Positions 1-5,987 of a stretch of DNA of 6,824 bases are shown here, in pieces. Numbering within the stretch: position 1 is the first letter of the stretch; each line of letters begins with the position of its first letter. The notes beneath the pieces are model-generated. The model saw nothing but the letters and a program-made list of their open reading frames with translations, was not told the DNA's origin and ran no database searches. The stretch is from an uncultured Ideonella sp. (GTDB lineage Bacteria; Pseudomonadota; Gammaproteobacteria; Burkholderiales; Burkholderiaceae): positions 1-6,824 of the forward strand of contig CAMLGG010000276.1 of the NCBI GenBank assembly GCA_946479475.1, in the 5' to 3' direction. A program made the translations under genes and the position numbers.

Positions 1-8
1 GGCCCGGT

Positions 9-55
9 CCCTCCGAGAGGGAATGAGCGCCTACGGGCGGCCGGGCGGCGCTCAT
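9..55 (-). terminator. Tandem stem-loops at the 3' end of the DUF2339 gene (possible terminator)
   Basis: A perfect 9-bp inverted repeat pairs 23-31 (ATGAGCGCC) with 47-55 (GGCGCTCAT) around a 15-nt GC-rich loop, and it includes the stop codon at 52-54. A second hairpin follows immediately in the direction of transcription: CCCTC at 9-13 with GAGGG at 17-21 and a 3-nt loop. There is no U-run after either stem, so this is not a canonical intrinsic terminator. It may instead be an mRNA 3'-end stabiliser or an intergenic palindromic repeat. Confidence 0.35.
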
Positions 56-3000
56 GCCGCCTCCCCCGCCGCCGGTTCGATCCGGCGTGGCGGCACGGGC
101 GCGAAGTAGCCCACCAGCAGCAGGAGCAGGCCGACGACGATGAACGACACGATGCGGTACAGGCCGCCATGGTCGGCCAGCTCGATGAAGAAAAGCTTGA
201 GCACGACCACTGCGAGCAGGCCCGCGCCGGCACCCCAGACGAGCCGATGCACGCGCCGGTGGCCCAGCACCATCAGCGCCACGCCGAGCAGCGCCCAGGC
301 GACCGACAGCGAGGCCTGGGTCAGCGTCGAGGCGTACAGGGCGCTGCCCTGCCAGGCCACGCCGGCCAGGTGGTGGCAGGCCCGCAGCACCGCGCCGGTG
401 TAGAGCGCAAAGCCGGTCAGGCCGAGGGCCGCGACCGCGAACGGCGCGGGCGCCCACCGCTGGCCCGCCGGCGGCAGGCCCCGCCACCACACCAGCAGGG
501 CCAGCAGCACGAGCACGTGCCCCAGCTCCAGCGGGTTCAGCAGCGGCAGGTTCGGCAGCGGCGCGGCGTCGCCGGGCAAGCCGTTGCTCAGCCACACCCA
601 CAGCAGGAGGTACGCAGCCACCGGGGCCGAGGCCCAGAGCAGGTAGGCCTCGCGGAACTCCGCCACCGGCCAGCGGCCTTGCACGGCCGGACGGGTGAGG
701 GCCGCCAACGCCAGCGCGGGCACCACGACCCAGCCCAGGGCCGCCCAGGCGGAGCCCGGGGCGCCCACCTGTGCCAGGGCGTACTGCAGCTCCCGCGCGC
801 CGAGCGCCAGGAAGAGCCAGAAGCCGAGCACGTGCAGCGGCGCCCGCGCCTGCGCCTGCGCCCATCGGGCCTGGCCGCGCAGCAGGACGGCATGCCAGCC
901 CAGCGCCAGCGGCCACAGCAGCCAGCCGCCGTGGCCGTGCGGCGCCTCGCCCAGCAGCACGAGCTGCAGCCAGGCGACTATCGCCCAGGCCGGCAGCGTG
1001 GCCCAGGTCGCCTGGCCGGGGACGTCCCACGCGCGCCAACGCGCGAGGCATGCGAGAGCGACGGAGCTCAGCAACACCCAGCCGCCGAGAGCAGTCGCCC
1101 ACCAGCCGGGCCAGTCGGTCACCTGCCGCTGAAGGCCGCGCCAGACCTCGGGCGGCAGCACCTGCGTCCACCACAGCAGTGCCCAGGCGATGGCGAGCCA
1201 CTGCAACGCAAGCCCCCGCGTGGAGGCGGCTTGCGGTCGACGGCGGGCCGCGGCGCGCAGCATGTCGCCACTCATGAGCGCGGCCAGGGTGATCACCAAG
1301 GGCGTGAGGAAGGTCGGCCCGCCGAGCGTGGCGGACCAGGGCGACTCGGCGAAGGCCATCCACGCCATGCCCGAGACGGCCTGCCAGGCCGCGCCGCTGA
1401 TGGCGAGCGCCCGATGCCTCAGCCGCAGGCCCGCCCACAGCGCCGCCACGCCCAGCCAGGGCCAGACCCTCGCCGCCTCGTCGGCCGGAAGCACGAACAA
1501 GGCGCTCGCCCCGATCGCGCCCAGGCCGGCCAGCAGGCCCAGCGTCGTGCCGAGGGGCCAGGCCGGCGCCTCGTCGGTCGACACGCCGGCCCTGCGCAGA
1601 CGCTCGCGCAACCCCGCTGGGAGCGCCAGCCAGGCCGTGGCCAGCAGGCTCGCGGCGATCAGCAGGGCCGCCACCAGGCCCGCCCAGCCGCTGTCCAGCA
1701 TCGCCTGCCCGTGCAGCACGTGCAAGGTCGCGATGAAGCCGCACAGCGAGAGGACCTGCAAGGCCGCGACCGCCCACGGCATCGCCACGCTTCGCCAACG
1801 CGCGGGCAGGAGCGCCGCTGCGAGCGCCAGCGCCGAAGTGGCGACACAGGCCCAGCGCGGCACGAGCAGCAGCCAGGCGATGGACGCGAGCGCGGCCAGG
1901 CCGATGGCGAGCGCGCCCGACTGGCCGACCTGCTCCCACGCAGCCAGCTTCGCGGCTGAACGCTGCTGCGAACGCAAGCTCACCGCGTGCATGGCCAGCG
2001 CGCCGACGGCGAGCAGGGCCATGCCCAGCGCGGAACCCGTCAGCAGCGGCGTGCCCGCCGAGTCATCGACGCCGAGTGCACTGCCCGTGCGCAGCGCTGC
2101 CAGGGCCAGCACCAGCAGGGCGAACGCGCGGGCATAGGCCCGGTGCTGCCGGGTGCCGAGCCAGTACATCCCCGCCGCCTCGATCGCCCAGGTCGCGCCG
2201 GTCCATTCGCCTTCGAGCGCGAGCGGGATGGCCAGGGTGCCTAAGATGACCGCGACGATCACGTAGGCCTCGCCGAGCAGCGCATAGCGGGGCGCGCTGC
2301 GGCGCATCGTCACGCCGCCCAGCACCAGGTAGACGAGCGCGAAGCCGAGCGCGGCCCAGGCCGGGCCGTCGGCCCAGTCCTTGACCAGCAGGTACTGCAA
2401 GCCGTAGGCCACGAGCGGCACGCCGAAGACCAGCGCGCTGTCGACGCGGCCGACCTGGGCCAGCGCCTCCGCCGCGCGGCGCGCCAGCGGATCCGCCTCG
2501 TCCGGCAGGCGGCCCAGCGCCAGCGCGCGGCGAGCAAAGAGGACACCGATGGCCGTGAAGAGCACGAAGAACAGCAGCAGCCAGGCTTGCACACCCGCGT
2601 AGAGCGCTTCGACGTAGTGGCCCCGGGCCCAGGCACCCGCCAAGGTGAAGGTGCCGACGAAGGCGACCAGGTTGAGCGGGCGCCAGGCCATGAACCAGGC
2701 GACGAGGAACACGCCGACGTCCAGCAACGCCAGGTAGCCGAACAGCACGTGGTGGTGGCCGCCGCCGGTGGACACCAGCACCGGCGCCGCAAAGCCCTCG
2801 GCCGCCGAGACATAGGCCAGCCAGGGCGCATCCTGCGCGACCGCCAGCACCGCGCTCAGCACGGTCACCGCCAGCAGGAAGGCGAAGGCAGCCTCGGGCG
2901 GGATCAGGGCGTGCAGCTTGAGCGAGGCCAGGGTGGTCAGGTAGAGCACGCCTATGCCGGCGCCTTGGAGGATCAGGCCGTAGCCCGTGCCGCCGGCCGC

Positions 3001-3684
3001 ATCGCGCCGGCCGCGCAGGCGCCAGCCCAGGGCGAGCAGCGCGAGGCCGGCCAAGGCGACGCCCGCATAGCGCAGCTCGGGTGGCACGGTGACGCGCTCC
3101 GCGGCATAGCGCAGCAGGAAGGCCAGGCCGAGGAACAGCACCAGCACGCCGACCTTGACGATGGTGTTGCCACCGAAGATCCAGTCGCGCAGGAAGGGCG
3201 GCAGCCGGTCCTTCAGGGGTGGGGCCGGTGGCCGCGGCGCCGGCGGCGGAGCCACCGGGGTGCGCACCACGGGCGCCGGGGCCGGCACGGGCACGCTCGC
3301 GACGGCGTGGCCAGCCACCGGTGCGGCGACGGCCGGCCGAGGCGGCGGCTGCTTCACCGGCTCGAGGACCGGCGCCGGAGCCGGCTCGGGCGTCGCTGAC
3401 GGCTCATCTGCACTGACAGGCGACGGCGCGACTCCGGCCCGCTGGTTCAGCCGCAGCACCTCGGCGCGCAGCGCCTGGACCTGGCGCTCCAGCTGGGCGA
3501 CGCGTGCTTCCAGCGACAACGGCGGCACTGTGGCCACCCCTTCCCTCTCCGCGCCCTTGCCAGCGTCGTCGCGCTTGAGCAGCGCGCCGACGACGATCCC
3601 CAGCAGCAGTCCCACCATCGCACCGGGGAACTCCGCCAGCCATGCGCCGACGATGACTCCCACGATGCCGAACAAGGTCTTCAT
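52..3684 (-). CDS. DUF2339 family large polytopic membrane protein
   Basis: This encodes a 1210-aa inner-membrane protein of unknown function. Residues 3-36 are a Gly/Ala/Leu-rich hydrophobic hairpin. Residues 57-83 (LEARVAQLERQVQALRAEV) form a short coiled coil. Residues 85-157 are a Pro/Ala/Val-rich linker. The family hallmark follows at about 168-196, with WIFGGNTIVKVGVLVLF and then FLLRYAAE. The rest is an almost unbroken series of hydrophobic helices, probably more than 25, ending in a short polar tail. The hallmark and helix-after-helix layout match DUF2339 proteins, which have no established biochemical activity; no catalytic motif is visible. I chose the ATG at 3684 because its product begins directly with the hydrophobic hairpin (MKTLFGIVG). 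An in-frame ATG at 3741 would add 19 residues without membrane character. Neither start has a convincing Shine-Dalgarno; the nearer one has only a G-run. The gene follows the exported-protein gene on the same strand after a 131-bp gap, so cotranscription is uncertain. Confidence 0.92.
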   Translation of the reverse strand: MKTLFGIVGVIVGAWLAEFPGAMVGLLLGIVVGALLKRDDAGKGAEREGVATVPPLSLEARVAQLERQVQALRAEVLRLNQRAGVAPSPVSADEPSATPEPAPAPVLEPVKQPPPRPAVAAPVAGHAVASVPVPAPAPVVRTPVAPPPAPRPPAPPLKDRLPPFLRDWIFGGNTIVKVGVLVLFLGLAFLLRYAAERVTVPPELRYAGVALAGLALLALGWRLRGRRDAAGGTGYGLILQGAGIGVLYLTTLASLKLHALIPPEAAFAFLLAVTVLSAVLAVAQDAPWLAYVSAAEGFAAPVLVSTGGGHHHVLFGYLALLDVGVFLVAWFMAWRPLNLVAFVGTFTLAGAWARGHYVEALYAGVQAWLLLFFVLFTAIGVLFARRALALGRLPDEADPLARRAAEALAQVGRVDSALVFGVPLVAYGLQYLLVKDWADGPAWAALGFALVYLVLGGVTMRRSAPRYALLGEAYVIVAVILGTLAIPLALEGEWTGATWAIEAAGMYWLGTRQHRAYARAFALLVLALAALRTGSALGVDDSAGTPLLTGSALGMALLAVGALAMHAVSLRSQQRSAAKLAAWEQVGQSGALAIGLAALASIAWLLLVPRWACVATSALALAAALLPARWRSVAMPWAVAALQVLSLCGFIATLHVLHGQAMLDSGWAGLVAALLIAASLLATAWLALPAGLRERLRRAGVSTDEAPAWPLGTTLGLLAGLGAIGASALFVLPADEAARVWPWLGVAALWAGLRLRHRALAISGAAWQAVSGMAWMAFAESPWSATLGGPTFLTPLVITLAALMSGDMLRAAARRRPQAASTRGLALQWLAIAWALLWWTQVLPPEVWRGLQRQVTDWPGWWATALGGWVLLSSVALACLARWRAWDVPGQATWATLPAWAIVAWLQLVLLGEAPHGHGGWLLWPLALGWHAVLLRGQARWAQAQARAPLHVLGFWLFLALGARELQYALAQVGAPGSAWAALGWVVVPALALAALTRPAVQGRWPVAEFREAYLLWASAPVAAYLLLWVWLSNGLPGDAAPLPNLPLLNPLELGHVLVLLALLVWWRGLPPAGQRWAPAPFAVAALGLTGFALYTGAVLRACHHLAGVAWQGSALYASTLTQASLSVAWALLGVALMVLGHRRVHRLVWGAGAGLLAVVVLKLFFIELADHGGLYRIVSFIVVGLLLLLVGYFAPVPPRRIEPAAGEAA

Positions 3685-3743
3685 GGCACCCCCCGCCAAC
3701 CCTTGGGCCCTCGATGTGGCGGGGATTATGCGAGGCGCCATCG

Positions 3744-3804
3744 CCCGCCCCGGGCGGGGTTGGCCCGGGGGGCGCGGCGCGAGCTACCCGGCGTACCGCC
3801 GGGT
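3744..3804 (-). terminator. Two GC-rich hairpins between the exported-protein and DUF2339 genes
   Basis: Directly downstream of the stop of the leftward exported-protein gene there is a perfect 8-bp stem, ACCCGGCG at 3786-3793 with CGCCGGGT at 3797-3804, closed by a 3-nt loop. About 27 bp further on, CCCGCCC at 3744-3750 pairs with GGGCGGG at 3752-3758. The position 3' of a stop codon suits termination or attenuation before the DUF2339 gene. No T-tract follows, so factor-independent termination is not assured. The 131-bp gap (3685-3815) must also hold any promoter for the DUF2339 gene; I could not identify one. Confidence 0.35.
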
Positions 3805-3815
3805 GCTACGGCCGG

Positions 3816-4427
3816 TCAAGGTTGCTTGATTCGGTGCGCGTCGATGCGCAGCGTGAGCGCCGCGCCCTCGCCCGCCGTCTGCCAGGCGCCGTCGCGGCTG
3901 GTGGTCGTCCACATGTTGCCGCTCTTGGCCCAGGTCCACACCGGGTCGACCAGGGGAGGCGACATGGAGCCGGCGACCACCCAGTACGAGCGACCGGCCT
4001 TCAGCACCGGGCCGCCCTTCGTGACGAAGAACTGCTCGACCGGGTTCCAGCCCAGGGTCTGCACGGTGGACGTCCAGCGCTCCAGCTCCACCCCGCTGGG
4101 CATGGTCTCGGGACCGCCCTCGTCGAGCGCGTCGGTCTGGACCATCACCCGCAGCTTGCGCTGCTCGGTCTCGCTGTTGTTCATCAGCCAGAGGCCGACG
4201 CGCGCCAGGCGGTAGTCGCCATCGGCCGGTACGGTGAAGCGGGCGGCCACGGCCTGCTCGGCGTAGACGTCGAAGCCGTTGTAACCCAGCAGCCCGCCCG
4301 GCCCGGGCGTGTCGACGATGGGGACGGTCTTGTTCCAGTCGGCACCCGCGGCGGCGGCGGCGCCGGCGGCGAGCCAGCAGGCGGCCGCCACGGCGGCCAG
4401 GGCGGTGAGGCGCAGTCTCGGGGTCAT
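3816..4427 (-). CDS. Exported protein, probable choice-of-anchor R-like beta-sandwich domain
   Basis: This is a 203-aa protein of unknown function that is probably periplasmic or secreted. Residues 1-27 are a Sec signal peptide: a basic start (MTPRLRL), an Ala/Leu/Val core and an Ala-rich cleavage region just before GADWNK. Cys17 lies in the hydrophobic core but lacks a proper lipobox, so a lipoprotein is unlikely. The mature part looks all-beta: AARFTVPADGDYRLARVGLW at about 61-80, a polar strand with VMVQTD near 94-99, LERWTSTVQ near 115-123, then VLKAGRSYWVVAG at 141-153 and VWTWAKSG at 163-170. This order (sFtv, yrl-v-lwl, value strand, L-aG-YWvv) resembles choice-of-anchor R domains, but I cannot confirm the family. 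The start is set by AAAGGAG eight bases upstream of the ATG and by the signal peptide. The open frame runs on much further upstream, but that extension lies antisense to the regulator gene and is spurious. The gene is divergent from the regulator at 4518, which suggests it may be a target. Confidence 0.82.
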   Translation of the reverse strand: MTPRLRLTALAAVAAACWLAAGAAAAAGADWNKTVPIVDTPGPGGLLGYNGFDVYAEQAVAARFTVPADGDYRLARVGLWLMNNSETEQRKLRVMVQTDALDEGGPETMPSGVELERWTSTVQTLGWNPVEQFFVTKGGPVLKAGRSYWVVAGSMSPPLVDPVWTWAKSGNMWTTTSRDGAWQTAGEGAALTLRIDAHRIKQP

Positions 4428-4517
4428 GCTCGGTACTCCTTTGGGTCCGCCGATGCTAGGCACGGCGGCTGTGGCAAGCTTGATCGAATCCTGACCAAGC
4501 CCTCGTGGCAATCCCGA
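4428..4517. promoter_or_regulatory. Divergent promoter/operator region between exported-protein gene and wHTH regulator
   Basis: These 90 bp separate two outward-reading start codons and must contain or overlap both promoters. They are less GC-rich than the flanking genes around 4475-4500. Visible elements are an 8-bp perfect palindrome CAAGCTTG at 4475-4482 and a near-direct repeat, GTGGCAAGC at 4471-4479 and GTGGCAATC at 4505-4513, spaced 34 bp start to start. OmpR/PhoB-type winged-helix proteins normally bind direct repeats, but usually about 10-11 bp apart, so the repeat is only a candidate site. I see no convincing sigma70 -35/-10 pair on either strand. Confidence 0.5.
4436..4442 (-). 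promoter_or_regulatory. Shine-Dalgarno AAAGGAG fixing the exported-protein start
   Basis: On the minus strand AAAGGAG lies 8 nt before the ATG at 4425-4427. It is the only strong ribosome binding site in the window. It supports the short 203-aa reading over the long upstream-open frame. Confidence 0.8.
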
Positions 4518-5810
4518 ATGACAGCAGTCCCGCTGGCCCTCGACGAGGCCGGCTTCCCGGTAGCCGGCGGCCGTCCTCTCGACCTGGCGCCCAAGGAGCG
4601 CGCGGTGCTCGCGCTGCTGATGCAGCGGCGGCCGGCCGTGGTGCACAAGAATGACTTCGCGGCCGCCGCCTGGCCGGGCCGCACCATGTCGGACGAGAGC
4701 CTCGCGCGCAGCATCAGCCGCCTGCGCCGGGCGCTGGTGCCCCACGGGCTCGTGATCGAGTCGGTCTACGGCACCGGCTACCGCCTCGAGGCCGCCGAGC
4801 TGCCCGCCGCCACCCAGCCGCGCCTGGCGGTGGCCGCCCATGCGAGCCAGGCCACCGTCGATGCCTATCTGCACGCGCGCCAGCTCGCCCAGCAGCGCAC
4901 GCCGGCCGCGGTGGGCCGCGCCATCGGCCTGCTGCGCGAGCTCGTCGCCGGCGAGCCCGCCTACACGCCCGCGAGCGTGGCGCTGGCCGAGGCACTCGGC
5001 GCCGCCGTCGGCTGGGGCCAGCTGCCGACCGCCGCGACGATCGAGGAAGGCCTGGCGATCCTGGCCGCGGCCGAGCGGATCGACGCCTCCACCCCCGGCC
5101 TGGCGAGCGCCCGGGGTACCTTGCTCGACATGGCCTGGCGCTTCGAGGATGCCGCCCGGGCCCATGCCCAGGCCCTGCTGCAGCGTCCCGACGACCCGGA
5201 CACCCTGCTCACCCACAGCCGCCACCTGCTCTACACCGGGCAGGCCGCGCGCGCAGTGGACCAGCTGCGGGCCGCCCTGCGCCTGTCACCTCACGCGCCG
5301 CTGCTGCGCATGACGCTCTCACGCGCGCTGGTGCAGGCAGGGCGCGGACCGGAGGGCCTGGCCGAGGCCGACGCCGCGCTGGCGGAGAACCCGGGCCAGC
5401 TGCTGCTGGTGGCCTTTGCGCTGGCCATGCGCGCCATGGTGGCGCCCACACCGGACATCGAGGCGCCGGCCTGGCGCCTTTCGGAAGGGCTGGACACGCC
5501 GCCTTTCGTCTGGACGGTGCTTTCCTTCGTGCTGGCCCGACTGCAGCGGCGCGAGCCGGCGCTGGACATCATCGATGCCAGCCTGCTGTGCTCGCGCACG
5601 ACCACGGGCGAGGCGACGCTGTACGCCGCCCCGCTGGCCGCGCTCGGCGAGTTCGACCGCGCAGCCGCCCTGCTGCAGCGAGCCTACGACGACCGCAGCG
5701 GCATGCTGGCCATGGTGCTTCGAGACCCGGCCCACGCGGGCTGGCTGCCGCAGCATCCCATGGGCCGCTCGCTGCTGCGCGGCGTGTTCGGCGAAGGCTC
5801 GCTCAGTTGA
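4518..5810 (+). CDS. OmpR/PhoB-type winged-helix transcriptional regulator with TPR-like C-terminal region
   Basis: This 430-aa cytoplasmic DNA-binding protein has an N-terminal winged helix at about residues 18-92. LDLAPKERAVLALLMQRRPAV matches the alpha1 segment of the trans_reg_C fold, SDESLARSISRLRRAL (58-73) is the recognition helix, and VIESVYGTGYRLE is the C-terminal wing hairpin ending in the family's GxGYRL signature. There is no receiver domain with a phospho-Asp and no transmembrane helix, so it is neither a classical response regulator nor CadC-like. Residues about 112-390 are Ala/Leu-rich helical repeats with TPR-like patterns, for example FEDAARAHAQALLQRPDDPDTL, QAARAVDQLRAALRLSPHAPL, and EGLAEADAALAENPGQ. 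The layout recalls HilA-like or BTAD-like regulators that sense through protein-protein contacts. The ATG at 4518 places the wHTH at the N-terminus as expected, but no clear ribosome binding site precedes it. The gene is divergent from the exported-protein gene, a common arrangement for a local regulator. Its target and signal are unknown. Confidence 0.88.
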   Translation: MTAVPLALDEAGFPVAGGRPLDLAPKERAVLALLMQRRPAVVHKNDFAAAAWPGRTMSDESLARSISRLRRALVPHGLVIESVYGTGYRLEAAELPAATQPRLAVAAHASQATVDAYLHARQLAQQRTPAAVGRAIGLLRELVAGEPAYTPASVALAEALGAAVGWGQLPTAATIEEGLAILAAAERIDASTPGLASARGTLLDMAWRFEDAARAHAQALLQRPDDPDTLLTHSRHLLYTGQAARAVDQLRAALRLSPHAPLLRMTLSRALVQAGRGPEGLAEADAALAENPGQLLLVAFALAMRAMVAPTPDIEAPAWRLSEGLDTPPFVWTVLSFVLARLQRREPALDIIDASLLCSRTTTGEATLYAAPLAALGEFDRAAALLQRAYDDRSGMLAMVLRDPAHAGWLPQHPMGRSLLRGVFGEGSLS

Positions 5811-5987
5811 CGGCGAGCTTGCCCGCGCCGGCCGGCCAATCGCGAGCTTCGACGGAAGAGGCACCGAGCAGGGCCAAAAGCGTGTGTCATGGGAGGCGCG
5901 ATCACAGGGATCGGCCCGGCGCAGCGCCACGACGGCTCACTGCCGCTTGCGCAACCCAATGTGACCCCGGCCACGTCGTCCACGACA
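5811..5987. other. Convergent intergenic gap, no gene seen
   Basis: This 177-bp stretch lies between the stop of the rightward regulator and the stop of the leftward hutH. No open frame here has a plausible start, ribosome binding site and protein-like composition. Only small stems occur, such as GGCGC-A-GCGCC and GTCGT/ACGAC at 5975-5986 next to the hutH stop. None is followed by a T-run. Confidence 0.6.

Noticed and set aside
169..1959. A 596-codon open frame on the plus strand, antisense to the DUF2339 gene
   Set aside because: Its translation is Gln/Arg/Gly/Pro/His-rich low-complexity sequence without domains, typical of the antisense shadow of a high-GC gene. The minus-strand frame has a clear membrane-protein pattern and the family hallmark.
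3714..4517. Upstream extension of the regulator frame to 698 codons
   Set aside because: The added residues are Gly/Arg/His-rich antisense of the exported-protein gene. The winged helix begins properly after the ATG at 4518.
4428..5225. Upstream extension of the exported-protein frame to 469 codons
   Set aside because: The extension is the antisense shadow of the regulator gene. The signal peptide and AAAGGAG site place the start at 4427.
5975..5986. GTCGT/ACGAC hairpin next to the hutH stop as a terminator
   Set aside because: The stem is only 5 bp with a 2-nt loop and there is no T-run. It is too weak to call.
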